From NCBI RefSeq assembly GCF_009755225.1, contig NZ_WQKZ01000002.1, positions 1,116,001 to 1,180,000 on the forward strand: 64,000 bases of DNA. Reading direction: 5' to 3'. This document shows positions 8,487 through 18,716 of the stretch, piece by piece. The translations under genes and the position numbers were made by a program. The notes beneath the pieces are model-generated. The model had not been told where the DNA came from, searched no databases, and worked only from the letters and a program-made list of their open reading frames with translations. How positions within the stretch are numbered: position 1 is the stretch's first letter; each line of letters begins with the position of its first letter. The stretch comes from Hymenobacter ginkgonis (GTDB lineage Bacteria; Bacteroidota; Bacteroidia; Cytophagales; Hymenobacteraceae).

Positions 8487-10592
8487 TTAGGCCTGGGGTT
8501 GGGCCGATTTGAATTTGATGACGAGCAGTGTTTGGTCGTCGTGCAGGGGTAGGCCCTGGCTAAACTGCTGCACATCTTGCCGGATATGGGTGTTTATTTC
8601 CTCGGCCGACTGGTAAAAGCAGGCGCTCAGCATTTCGCGCAGGCGCTCCTCGCCGTATTCGTTGCCTTCGCCATCGCGGGCCTCCACAATGCCGTCGGTG
8701 TAAATAACCATGACGTCGCCGGGGTTATAATCCCAAAACTGGGTCTTGACGTACTTTTCGTAGCTGGCATCGCGGATGATGCCTAGCCCCAGCCCTTCGG
8801 TGCGGAAGTAGCTCACCTCCTCCTTAATGGAGTGGTAGTAAAGCGTGTGGCAGTGCCCGGCCCGCGCAAAGCTGAAACCACCAGCCTGGTAATCAATCAA
8901 GTAGAAAGCCGCTGTGATAAACGACGAGCGCTCTAGGCAGTGGGTGAGGGCCTCGTTGGCCTGCACCATAAAGCGGTGCGGGTCGGGGTAGCGGTTGCGC
9001 TCATTCTTGGCCAGGGGGTTGGCCTGCATCAGGGCGTGGAAGATGCCCTTCATCTGCGCGGTGTGGAAGGCCGCCGTTACGCCCTTGCCCGATACGTCGC
9101 CGATGAGCACAGCCAGCTTCTGGCCGGGCAGGTGCAAGAAGTCGTAGAAGTCACCGCCTACTTCCTTCGCTGCTTGGGCGTAAGTACTGATTTCAAACCA
9201 GTCGTCGGTCGGCAGCTTCTTCGGAATGAGACGCTCCTGCACTAGGGCCGCAATGCGCAGCTCGTCCTGGGTCCGCTGGTTTACGCGCGCCTCGTGGGCC
9301 AGCTGCAGGTTTTCGAGGCTGAGAACGGTTTGGCTAGTGAAGGTATTTAGAATACTGCTGTCTTCGCGGTCGAAGCCCTCAAGCTCCTCCTTAAAAAGGA
9401 CCATCACGCCGTAGTCGTAGCTGGGGCTGCGCAGCGTAAGCACCACTACCGAGCAGAAATGATACCCAAGGCCCGCCAGGCGCTGCGACCGGCCCAGGTC
9501 GTTGTCAATTACCTCCAGGCGCTCGTCAATGAGCAAGCCCGCCAAGTTGGCCCGCAGCTTGTCTACATCTGCCGGGGTAAGGTGGTGGAGCAGGGGCATC
9601 ATTTGGCTGCCGGTCGGGTCGGTGGGCTGGGGGCGGGTATCGAACCAAGCGGCGTCAGCCTGCACCGTTTTAACGGCTGAGTCGAAGAGCGCTTGGTAGA
9701 TTTCTGGAGCCGTTTGGCCACGCTGAATAATCTGGGTAAGCTGTTGCAAACTCAGAATCTCGTTGCGGCGCTGCTCAAAAACGTCGGCCGTAGGCAAGTT
9801 AAAAAACGATACTAACAGCCCCGCTATGGCATAAAAAACGGCGAAGAAGGATGTCAACACCAGAAAGGCCTGCTGGCTAGCGGGCGCCAGCAGCGCCGGG
9901 TCGGTTTGGGCCTGCGTGAGGTAGCGCAAAAACAGCAGCAAACACGTCAAAACGCCTATTTGCAGCAAAATGGCCTGCACCTTCTGGCCTTGGCTGAGGT
10001 AGGCTACCCAGCGCTGGTGCCCACTGAGGTACACCCCAAACAGGGCTAGCCCGGTAATGAGCACGACCCGCAGCGTGTAGGGCACATTCCAAATAAAAAG
10101 CTGCAAGAGCAGGGCTATCCCCAGCGTAAGCTCAAAAACTACCCACTCGCGCCGCAGCTTGCGGCCACCCCGAAACCCCACGAGCGAGCGCCAGGTGTAA
10201 AGCGTTTGCGACAGCAGTAAAATAAAGAGCGCCAGTACTACCGTGTAGCTCACGGCCGAGGTAACGTTGCCGGGCAGGGGTAGGGTATGGGCCGCCGTGA
10301 GGCGCTCGACGAGCATAGCCGCTACTAGCCCGCCCGTGGCGAGCAAGCTCCGCCAGAATACCTGCCGCAGTAGCGGCACAAAATTGTGCCCGCGCAGGCC
10401 TTCGGGCTGCAGGCGGGCATACATAAAAACGAAGGCTGCAAAGCCTGCCTGCGCCAGTAGTAGCACCCAGCGCGGCCACACGTCGGCTTGGTTGGCCAGC
10501 GCATGGCTTTGGCTAAGTGTACCCAGCAGCAGAACTACCCAGCAGGCAGCAGCAGCTACCAAAAGCCAGGCAGAGCGGGAAATAGTGGGCAT
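8487..10592 (-). CDS. Membrane PP2C-type (SpoIIE/RsbU) serine phosphatase
   Basis: About 701 residues. The first 270 or so hold seven to eight hydrophobic membrane segments. They are followed by a linker helix (EQRRNEILSLQQLTQIIQRG) and a GAF-like domain of about 150 residues. The C-terminal SpoIIE/PP2C domain begins near residue 460 (RIAALVQERLIPKKLP), with metal-binding signatures EVGGDFYDF and IGDVSGKGVTAAF and a later YTDGIVEARD. It probably dephosphorylates the STAS protein encoded next, in response to a membrane or GAF-sensed signal. It is the first gene of the three-gene partner-switching set. Start at 10592 or two codons upstream cannot be separated. Confidence 0.92.
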   Translation of the reverse strand: MPTISRSAWLLVAAAACWVVLLLGTLSQSHALANQADVWPRWVLLLAQAGFAAFVFMYARLQPEGLRGHNFVPLLRQVFWRSLLATGGLVAAMLVERLTAAHTLPLPGNVTSAVSYTVVLALFILLLSQTLYTWRSLVGFRGGRKLRREWVVFELTLGIALLLQLFIWNVPYTLRVVLITGLALFGVYLSGHQRWVAYLSQGQKVQAILLQIGVLTCLLLFLRYLTQAQTDPALLAPASQQAFLVLTSFFAVFYAIAGLLVSFFNLPTADVFEQRRNEILSLQQLTQIIQRGQTAPEIYQALFDSAVKTVQADAAWFDTRPQPTDPTGSQMMPLLHHLTPADVDKLRANLAGLLIDERLEVIDNDLGRSQRLAGLGYHFCSVVVLTLRSPSYDYGVMVLFKEELEGFDREDSSILNTFTSQTVLSLENLQLAHEARVNQRTQDELRIAALVQERLIPKKLPTDDWFEISTYAQAAKEVGGDFYDFLHLPGQKLAVLIGDVSGKGVTAAFHTAQMKGIFHALMQANPLAKNERNRYPDPHRFMVQANEALTHCLERSSFITAAFYLIDYQAGGFSFARAGHCHTLYYHSIKEEVSYFRTEGLGLGIIRDASYEKYVKTQFWDYNPGDVMVIYTDGIVEARDGEGNEYGEERLREMLSACFYQSAEEINTHIRQDVQQFSQGLPLHDDQTLLVIKFKSAQPQA

Positions 10593-10738
10593 GAGCAAAG
10601 GGTAAAAACAACTGCTGGCATTCCCATTTACCTATCGCCACTCAGCCGTTGAAAAACAAAAATACAACGGCCCGCCAAAGTGAAGCGCCTGGCGGGGGGT
10701 AGGGCCACCGCCCTACCCCCCTAAAAAAGCGTGAATGC

Positions 10739-12334
<1,596 letters not shown>

Positions 12335-12384
12335 CTAACCTGTACACGCCGTACGCCTTCCTGCCACCTTAAAACTATTCGATT

Positions 12385-12543
12385 ATGGTAACTGTCATTT
12401 TTCGCCGCGTGCTGCCCCTGCTTGTGTTGGGCAGCCTCGCCCTTAGCTCTTGCGTGGTGCACGAAAGAGGCGGCCCACCTCGCGAGCGGCACGGCCATGG
12501 CCGCGGTCGCCCCGGCCCGGGTCCAGGCCCTAGCCGCTTCTAA
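12385..12543 (+). CDS. Small lipoprotein with His/Arg/Gly/Pro-rich tail
   Basis: A 52-residue peptide begins with a charged N-terminus, a hydrophobic core and a lipobox ending LALSSC (Cys at residue 23), so it is probably a lipoprotein. The mature part is short and rich in His, Arg, Gly and Pro (RHGHGRGRPGPGPGP). I do not recognise a family. The reading frame is followed 20 bases later by a clear plus-strand terminator, which supports a genuine short transcript. Metal binding by the His/Gly tail is only a guess. Confidence 0.65.
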   Translation: MVTVIFRRVLPLLVLGSLALSSCVVHERGGPPRERHGHGRGRPGPGPGPSRF

Positions 12544-12563
12544 GCCAACCGCTTTATTGCCTG

Positions 12564-12594
12564 CAAAAAGACGCCTGCCAAGGCGTCTTTTTTT
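12564..12594 (+). terminator. Intrinsic terminator after the small lipoprotein
   Basis: A GACGCCT/AGGCGTC stem with a four-base loop is followed by seven T residues, giving a strong plus-strand terminator. Confidence 0.9.
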
Positions 12595-13029
12595 GTGTTG
12601 ATAATTTCCCTGCCCCCTCCGTTGGCAGCTGGCCTAGGTACAAAAAAAAGACCTGTCCCAAGCGGGACAGGCCTTTCAACAGGGTTTCCTTTTCCAATTG
12701 AGATTCCCTTAAGATTTTACCTTGCCAAGTGCCGGGCCAAGGGTAGGCTTAGCCGCAGCAATAAATAATTTATTGACTAACAAATAACTCGCCTTGTAGT
12801 TAGCTACGCCGCTTTTCGGGCGTAGAATAACTGCACGGTAGCGCTGATAAGTAAGGCAAAAATACGCAGGCCAGCCGCTTGCGTCAGCATTCTAGCCGAC
12901 GAACCGAGGCGTTTGGTCGGCAGGCGGGTCAGCTTAGCGGTTAAAAATGGCCGCTTAGGGCATTGCTGCTAAACAATTGCGGGGTGGCCATCGTCTTACC
13001 CGCGTTCAAATTCAAGAACCTTTTCCTTT
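12595..13029. other. Intergenic stretch with a minus-strand terminator and a 28-codon frame
   Basis: No protein gene of normal size is visible. The stretch contains the minus-strand terminator at 12642-12676, which implies transcription coming from the right. The only minus-strand frame of note is 12804-12890 (ATG, 28 codons, a mildly hydrophobic peptide starting MLTQAAGLRIFALL). I could not match the region to tmRNA, RNase P or 6S RNA. Confidence 0.4.
12642..12676 (-). terminator. Minus-strand intrinsic terminator without an obvious gene
   Basis: On the minus strand a CCTGTCCC/GGGACAGG stem with a four-base loop is followed by a run of eight T. No clear minus-strand gene lies upstream before the divergent SDR gene at 13030. 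Confidence 0.8.
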
Positions 13030-13863
13030 ATGTCTAAGACCTGGTTTATTACCGGCGCCAGCACCGGTTTCGGGGCCGCGCTGGCCGATTTAGTGCTCGA
13101 AAAGGGCGACAAAGTAGCCGCCACTTTCCGCCAGCAGGCGCAAGCCGACGAATTCAGCCAAAAAGTGGGCGCCAACGGCAAAGGCCTAGTGGCCGATGTG
13201 GCCGACGAAGCCGCCGTGAAAAAAGCCGTGGCCGACGCCATCGCCGCCCTCGGCCACCTCGACGTGGTCGTGAACAATGCCGGCTACGGCTCGATGGGCC
13301 CCATTGAGGAGATTGACGATGCCGAGGTGCAGCGCCAGTTCGACATCAATGTGTTTGGCCCGCTGCGCGTTATCCGGGCGGTGCTGCCCCACTTGCGGGC
13401 GCGCAAAAGCGGCCACATCCTCAACATTACCAGCATCGGGGGCCTGCGGGCTTTTCCGGGGGTAGGGATTTACAACGGCTCGAAATTCGCCCTCGAAGGC
13501 ATTGGTGAAAGCTTGGCCGTGCAGGTGGCACCCCTCGGGATTCACGTCACCAACATCGAGCCCAGCGGCTTCCGCACCGACTGGGCGGGCCGCTCGGCTA
13601 CCTTCACCGAGCCCGCTATTGAAGACTACCGCGCCACGGCCGGCAAGAACATGGCCGATATTCAGGGCTACAGCGGCCAGCAGCCCGGCGACCCAGTGCG
13701 CGCCGCCCAGGCCATGTTCGACCTCGTGCGCATGGACAACCCGCCCCTGCACCTGCCCCTGGGCAAAGCAGCCGTGAAGGGTGCCCTCGATAAATTTGCT
13801 ACCATCACCAAAGAAGTGGAGCAGTACGCCCACATTGGCAACGGGGCCGATTTTCCGAGCTAG
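13030..13863 (+). CDS. Short-chain dehydrogenase/reductase
   Basis: The 277-residue protein is a classical SDR with a Rossmann fold. The cofactor motif TGASTGFG lies at residues 8-15, the structural NNAG at 82-85, and the catalytic Ser135, Tyr148 and Lys152 (YNGSK) are all present. The substrate is not known. The later part resembles the broad group of SDRs annotated as oxidoreductases in Bacteroidota (PSGFRTDWAGRS). It is a single-gene unit: the terminator at 13898-13945 follows. Confidence 0.93.
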   Translation: MSKTWFITGASTGFGAALADLVLEKGDKVAATFRQQAQADEFSQKVGANGKGLVADVADEAAVKKAVADAIAALGHLDVVVNNAGYGSMGPIEEIDDAEVQRQFDINVFGPLRVIRAVLPHLRARKSGHILNITSIGGLRAFPGVGIYNGSKFALEGIGESLAVQVAPLGIHVTNIEPSGFRTDWAGRSATFTEPAIEDYRATAGKNMADIQGYSGQQPGDPVRAAQAMFDLVRMDNPPLHLPLGKAAVKGALDKFATITKEVEQYAHIGNGADFPS

Positions 13864-13897
13864 CAGCGAAGCCTGCATAACGCAGCAAAACAGCAGC

Positions 13898-13945
13898 AAA
13901 CGGTTGTCATTGCGCGCCTAGCGAAGCAGTGACAACCGTTTTTTT
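13898..13945 (+). terminator. Terminator after the SDR gene
   Basis: Arms AAACGGTTGTCA and TGACAACCGTTT flank a 20-base loop and end in a run of T. The loop contains a GCGAAGCA core similar to that in the larger inverted repeats of this window. Confidence 0.8.
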
Positions 13946-14014
13946 GCCCCAATTAGCCTGTGGGTTGGCTGGCGAGTAAAACCGCTTTTATCGCAGTCGC
14001 GCGTACTTTGTGGT

Positions 14015-14869
14015 ATGTCCCACGCCAAGCCGCCTACCCCCTCCACCGACTTCGAAGCCCAGAGCTGGCAGCACCTGCAAGACCTGTTGTTTCACGATAC
14101 CTGGGATGCCCGCCTGGGGCGCTACCGCTCGCCGTTTGTGTACCGCGGCATGCGCAGCTTCGGCTATAAGCTCAGCACCAGTTTGCAGCGCTTGAGCGGC
14201 GAATACCAGCACCTGGAACACCACTTGCTGCGCAATTTCCGCAAGTACGCCCGCGATACGACTACCCCCCCCAGTGCCACGGTATGGGACTGGCTGGCCC
14301 TGGCCCAGCACCACGGCCTGCCCACCCGCCTGCTCGACTGGACGTACTCGCCCTACGTGGCGCTGCACTTCGTCACCGACGACCTGCACGCTTACCACCA
14401 AGACGGTATTATTTGGGCGCTCAACTACGTGAAAGCCGCCGAGCACCTGCCGCCCGCCCTGCGCGGCGCGCTCGCCAGCGAGGGCTCCAATGTGTTCACC
14501 TCAGAGCTGCTGGCGCCGGCCGTGCCAAGCCTGCGGGCCCTCGAAGATTTGCAGCCCGAGCCCTTCGTGCTGTTTTTGGAGCCGCCTTCGCTCGATGCGC
14601 GCATTGTGCACCAGTACGCGCTGTTTTCGCTCATGAGCACCTCGCAGGCCATGTTGCATACCTGGCTGGCCGCGCGCCCCGAGCTGTATTTCCGCATCCG
14701 TATTCCGGCCCGCCTCAAGTGGGAAATTCGCGATAAGCTCGACCAAGCCAACATCACCGAGCGCGTGCTGATGCCCGGTCTTGGCGGCCTCAGCCGCTGG
14801 CTGCACCGGCACTACTCGCCAGCCCGTGGCCGCTCGGCTACTGGTGAAGGCAGCGAACTGCCCGGCTGA
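14015..14869 (+). CDS. FRG-domain protein
   Basis: The 284-residue protein contains the FRG domain (named for its conserved F-R-G) early on: FVYRGMRSFGYKLSTSLQRL, followed by ATVWDWLALAQHHGLPTRLLDWTYSPYVALHFVTD, the most conserved stretch of the family. The rest is less conserved. The biochemical role of FRG domains is not established. It has no signal peptide and is probably cytoplasmic. A weak -7-like TACTTTG lies only a few bases before the ATG, so the leader would be very short. It is a single gene with an inverted-repeat element downstream. Confidence 0.85.
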   Translation: MSHAKPPTPSTDFEAQSWQHLQDLLFHDTWDARLGRYRSPFVYRGMRSFGYKLSTSLQRLSGEYQHLEHHLLRNFRKYARDTTTPPSATVWDWLALAQHHGLPTRLLDWTYSPYVALHFVTDDLHAYHQDGIIWALNYVKAAEHLPPALRGALASEGSNVFTSELLAPAVPSLRALEDLQPEPFVLFLEPPSLDARIVHQYALFSLMSTSQAMLHTWLAARPELYFRIRIPARLKWEIRDKLDQANITERVLMPGLGGLSRWLHRHYSPARGRSATGEGSELPG

Positions 14870-14903
14870 TGTTAGGGGGTAGGGAAAAGTAGGCACACCT
14901 CTT

Positions 14904-14990
14904 CAGAACGTCATGCTTCGACTGCGCGCAGCCTGCATAGTTGAACGGCCCTCTTGATGCAAGCGAGAGATGCTTCGGCTGCGCGCAGAT
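14904..14990. repeat. Inverted-repeat element, copy 2 (truncated)
   Basis: It starts like the other copies (CAGAACGTCATGC) and continues with the palindromic CTGCGCGCAG, which recurs in the right part after GATGCTTCGG. The outer part of the right arm is missing: where GCATGACGTTCT is expected the sequence is AT-rich. It is therefore a decayed copy. Confidence 0.65.
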
Positions 14991-15140
14991 AATATTTTTT
15001 CAAATCTCTATCGGCTTCCTTTTTCTGCTGTTTTAAATAACAACAGCTTGATTGTCAAAGCAACACACAATGATAAGCTTTGTACCGGCACAACTTTTTT
15101 TGTGCTACCGTATGAACTTCTTGTACTGACTCACCAAGTT

Positions 15141-17801
15141 CTAGGACGTTCCGAGGCGCTTTTTGGTGAGTTTGGTTGGTATGTGTTCCATCGGCTTATC
15201 GGGCCACGGGTGGCGTGGGTATCTGCCTTTCAGGTCTTTACGCACCTCAAAGTAACCTTTCTCCCAAAACGAACGCAAGTCGCGCGTTACTTGCGCCGGC
15301 CTACCCCCCGGCGACAGCAGATGCAGCAGTAGCGGTACGCGGCCCGCGGCTACGGTAGGCGTTTCAGTGAGGCCAAATAGTTCTTGCAGCTTCACGGCCA
15401 GCACGGGGGTAGTGGGGTCGGCATAGTCGAGGGTGACGTGCGAGCCGCTGGGCACTTCGAGGGCGGCGGGCGCCAAGCGGTCGAGCTCTTGGCGCTGGGC
15501 CCAGCCGCCGGGCAGCCGCGCCAGCAGCGGCTCCACGAGGTCGAGGCGCTGCACCTGGTCGAGGCTTTTGAGGCCGGCTAGGTGCGGCCCCAGCCAGGTC
15601 GGCAAGTCGGCCAGCAGCGCGTCATCACCAAACGAAGGCCACGGCTCGCCGCCCACCAGTTGGTGCAAAAATTCTAGGCGCTGCCGCAGTTGGTGCGCCC
15701 CGGCGGTCCAGTTCAATTTACTTAGACCTGCCTCCTGCAAATAGCCCAGCAAGGCCTGGGCCACCAGCGCCGCATTGGGCTGGCCAATGGTTGTTTCGGA
15801 GAGGAGCAGCGCCCCCAGGCGGCGCACGCGGCGGCCGGCTACGCGCTGGGTAGTGGGGTCGTAGCGCACCTCATCGGTAGTCAGGATTTGCTCAACAAAG
15901 GCCGTTTCGAGCTCCTCACGGTCGAGCGGCGCGGCCAGGGTGGCGCGGGGCGCGGCGGCGGTGCCCGCCAGGTAAGCCACCGCAAAAAAGGTTGCCTGCG
16001 GGTCCACGTCTTCCGTTTTCAAGCTCACGCGCTGCCCCGTGACGAGGCGCAGGCGGTCGGGCGCCTCGCGCTGAGCCAGCCGGTCGGGGTAGGCCAGCGC
16101 GGTAAGCAAGCCCACCGGCGCCGCAGCAAGCGACTGCGTTAGCGCGTTGTCCTTGCTGGAACCCTGGCGGCTTTGCAGGTGGCGGGCCACGTCGCGCACG
16201 CGCTGCAAAGTAGCATGGTGCAGCGCCAGGCCCGGCAGCGGCGCCCGGCCGCTGGCCAGCGCTTCGAGCCGCAGGCGCAGGTCGGGGGGTAGGGGGCGCG
16301 GGTCGTTGGGGGTGGCCCAGCGCAGTAGGTCGCGCTCGGCCAGCAAAGCCGCCAGCGCCGCCGCGGCGGGGCCGTGGCCCAGCTCGGTGCCGCGCACTAC
16401 CAAGTGGCCCAGGCGCGGCGGCAGGCCTAGCTTGGCCAGCTGGCGGCCGTGGGGGGTAGGAGTTAGTTTTAAGGAGGAAGTAGGCAGGAGAAAGGAGAAA
16501 TTGTTGCCGGCCGCTACTCCTTCATTCCTCCTGCCTGCTTCCTCATTTTTCAGCGCGCCCAGTCGCAGCAGCAACTCGCGTGCCTGGGCCACGGCCGCGG
16601 CGGGCGGCACATCGAGCCAACGCAAACTCGTGGGGTCGGCGGCGCCCCACAGCGCCAGTTCCAGCACCAGGCCGCTAAGGTCGGCAGTGTGGATTTCGGG
16701 CGGGCGGTGGGCCGGTAGCTGGTGCTGCTCGGCCTCCGTCCAGAGGCGGTAGCAGGTGCCGGGCGCCAAGCGGCCGGCGCGGCCCCGGCGCTGGTCGGCA
16801 CTGGCGCGGGCCACGGGCACCGTCTCCAACGTGGTGAAGCCAGTGCGCGGCACGAAGCGGGGCACGCGCGCAAAGCCGCCGTCAATCACCACCCGCACCC
16901 CCTCGATGGTGAGGCTGGTTTCGGCGATGCTGGTGGCCAAAATCACCTTGCGCCGGCCAGCCGGGGCAGGGCGCAGGGCAGCGTCCTGGGCGTCGAGCGG
17001 CAGCTCGCCGTGCAGCAGGTGCAGGTCGGTGGTGGGGGGTAGGGAATCGCTGAGCTTTCTACCTACGCGCTGCAAATCGGCTACGCCGGGCAAGAACACC
17101 AGCACGTCGCCGGCGTGCGCGGCCAGGGCTTCGCGCACTTGCGCGGGCACCAGCTCGGCCAGCCGTTCGCTGGGCTTATTGGGCAACGCGGCGGCGCGGC
17201 GCGGGTCGAGGTACTGCGTTTCGATGGGAAATAAAAAGCCCGCCGACGACACCACCGGCGCGGGTAGCCACTGCCCCAGCCGCTGCGCCTCCAGGGTGGC
17301 CGACATCAGCACAATGCGCAGTTCGGGCCGCAGCACGGCTTGCGCATCCAAGGCCAGCGCCAGGCCGAGGTCGGCGTTCAGGCTGCGTTCGTGAAACTCG
17401 TCAAATACCACGCAGGCCACCTCTTCGAGTGCGGGGTCGTCTTGCAGCATCCGGGTCAAAATACCTTCGGTAATCACCTCAATGCGCGTGTCTTTCGATA
17501 CTTTGCTGTCGAGGCGCACGCGGTAGCCCACGGTGCGGCCCACGGGCTCGCCCAGCAGCTGGGCCAGGCGGGCGGCGGCGGCGCGGGCGGCCAGCTGGCG
17601 CGGTTCCAAGACCAGTATTTTTTGGGCCGGCGCGCGCCAGTCGGCGGCCAGCAGGGCCAGCGGCACCACGGTGGTTTTGCCGGCGCCGGGCGGCGCTTCG
17701 AGCACCGCACGCGCGTTGGTTTCGAGAGCCGCCAGCAGCTCGGGCAGGGCAGCTACAACGGGTAAATCGGGGAAGGGCGGAAGGCGGAAAGCAGCGGACA
17801 C
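15141..17801 (-). CDS. hrpB: ATP-dependent helicase HrpB
   Basis: The 886-residue protein is a DExH-type helicase. Walker A is PPGAGKT (residues 37-43), the DEFH box lies at 134-137, SAT at 167-169, and the helicase C domain contains ATSIAETSLTIEGVRVVIDGG and QRRGRAGR. The C-terminal HrpB-specific domain follows. Its role is not well defined in bacteria. It has an oddity: between LLLRLGAL and TPHGRQLAKLG, which normally lie close together in HrpB, there is an in-frame insertion of about 30 residues encoded by a purine-rich inverted repeat (16474-16544). Confidence 0.95.
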   Translation of the reverse strand: MSAAFRLPPFPDLPVVAALPELLAALETNARAVLEAPPGAGKTTVVPLALLAADWRAPAQKILVLEPRQLAARAAAARLAQLLGEPVGRTVGYRVRLDSKVSKDTRIEVITEGILTRMLQDDPALEEVACVVFDEFHERSLNADLGLALALDAQAVLRPELRIVLMSATLEAQRLGQWLPAPVVSSAGFLFPIETQYLDPRRAAALPNKPSERLAELVPAQVREALAAHAGDVLVFLPGVADLQRVGRKLSDSLPPTTDLHLLHGELPLDAQDAALRPAPAGRRKVILATSIAETSLTIEGVRVVIDGGFARVPRFVPRTGFTTLETVPVARASADQRRGRAGRLAPGTCYRLWTEAEQHQLPAHRPPEIHTADLSGLVLELALWGAADPTSLRWLDVPPAAAVAQARELLLRLGALKNEEAGRRNEGVAAGNNFSFLLPTSSLKLTPTPHGRQLAKLGLPPRLGHLVVRGTELGHGPAAAALAALLAERDLLRWATPNDPRPLPPDLRLRLEALASGRAPLPGLALHHATLQRVRDVARHLQSRQGSSKDNALTQSLAAAPVGLLTALAYPDRLAQREAPDRLRLVTGQRVSLKTEDVDPQATFFAVAYLAGTAAAPRATLAAPLDREELETAFVEQILTTDEVRYDPTTQRVAGRRVRRLGALLLSETTIGQPNAALVAQALLGYLQEAGLSKLNWTAGAHQLRQRLEFLHQLVGGEPWPSFGDDALLADLPTWLGPHLAGLKSLDQVQRLDLVEPLLARLPGGWAQRQELDRLAPAALEVPSGSHVTLDYADPTTPVLAVKLQELFGLTETPTVAAGRVPLLLHLLSPGGRPAQVTRDLRSFWEKGYFEVRKDLKGRYPRHPWPDKPMEHIPTKLTKKRLGTS
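16474..16544. repeat. Purine-rich inverted repeat, copy 2, inside hrpB
   Basis: The left arm is GA-rich (16474-16497) and the right arm TC-rich (16517-16544); they are imperfect reverse complements around a 19-base spacer. The element is read in frame as residues of roughly 419-443 of HrpB without a stop. Confidence 0.75.
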
Positions 17802-17810
17802 CCGCCAAAA

Positions 17811-18575
17811 TTACACCCGCTGCAAGTGCCACAGGTCCACCTTCAGCGGGCCGCCCGCGTGCAGCACCGGCGCGCCGAGGGGGGTAGGCAGGCCGTGGCT
17901 TTCAACCAGCGTCGAGTCGTAGGCCAAGAGTTCGGCCTCGCGTAAAGGCCACGGCTGGTGCGCAATGCGGCCGCGGTACAGCTTCTCGCCGCGCCCTACC
18001 CCCTGCCCACTAGCTGCATACAAGGCGTAGCGCTCGGTAAGAAAAAAAGCCAGCGAGCCGGGTTCGGTGGGGGGTAGGAGCTCGCCCAGCGCCCAGGTGG
18101 CGCTAAAGTGCGCGTCGGGCGCACCGTTGTGCACGCGGTGGCCAGTGTAGTGCAGCTGCTCGGCGGTGGGCCGCTCGAGGTGCAAATGGGCCCGAAAATA
18201 GGGCAGGTAAAAAAACGTGCGCGCCGCCCATACCGCCAGCGGGTTGGTGGCGTCGAGCGAAAAAAACCACACGCCCGGCACGCCATCTAGGTGCACGTAG
18301 GTGCGCACGTTCAGCTCCAAAAACTCGCGCACGCCCGGCACCGGCGGCGTAATGCGGCTGTGTACATTCCACATTCGGAAGGGCACCACGCCCAGCCAGG
18401 CGTAGCCATCGTGGGTGTCTATTTGCAGGCGCGCGGGCAAGTGGGGTTGCAACAGCTCGGCCGGCACCGGCCAGTGCATAAAAAGCAAGTCGCCCCACTC
18501 TTGGTGCATGAGGGGCCAGCCGGTGGGGCGCTCGCGCATGGCCAGGCGGTCGGCTAGGGTGGGGGAGGAGGGCAT
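17811..18575 (-). CDS. DUF2071 (YqjF) family protein
   Basis: The 254-residue protein matches the YqjF/DUF2071 pattern: LMHQEWGDLLFMHWPVPAELLQPHLP near the N-terminus, AWLGVVPFRM, and FLELNVRTYVHLDGVPGVWFFSLDA in the centre, then YLPYFRAHL. Function is unknown. It lies ten bases downstream of the hrpB start region's end on the same strand order (its stop is upstream of hrpB's ATG at 17801), so hrpB may be co-transcribed after it. An inverted-repeat element lies upstream. Confidence 0.88.
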   Translation of the reverse strand: MPSSPTLADRLAMRERPTGWPLMHQEWGDLLFMHWPVPAELLQPHLPARLQIDTHDGYAWLGVVPFRMWNVHSRITPPVPGVREFLELNVRTYVHLDGVPGVWFFSLDATNPLAVWAARTFFYLPYFRAHLHLERPTAEQLHYTGHRVHNGAPDAHFSATWALGELLPPTEPGSLAFFLTERYALYAASGQGVGRGEKLYRGRIAHQPWPLREAELLAYDSTLVESHGLPTPLGAPVLHAGGPLKVDLWHLQRV

Positions 18576-18594
18576 GGGGTGGGCTTTAAAACAT

Positions 18595-18699
18595 AAAGAA
18601 CGTCCTGCTGCGCCCCGCGCAGCCTCTTGCGTGCAGCAATAATTAACTCGTTCAGGGAGGTGAGCGAGATGCTGCGCGGGGCGCAGCAGGACGTTCTTT
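18595..18699. repeat. Long inverted-repeat element, copy 3
   Basis: Perfect 29-base arms at 18595-18623 and 18671-18699 begin AAAGAACGTCCTGC and end GCAGGACGTTCTTT. The spacer is 47 bases. It has CCTG where copies 1 and 4 have CATG, with the matching change in the other arm. It lies between the rhodanese and the DUF2071 genes. Confidence 0.9.
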
Positions 18700-18716
18700 T
18701 TAGTAATCTTACTTGC

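Noticed and set aside
18595-18699. Inverted repeats read as a CRISPR array
   Set aside because: They are single palindromic elements at separate places, not direct repeats with spacers.
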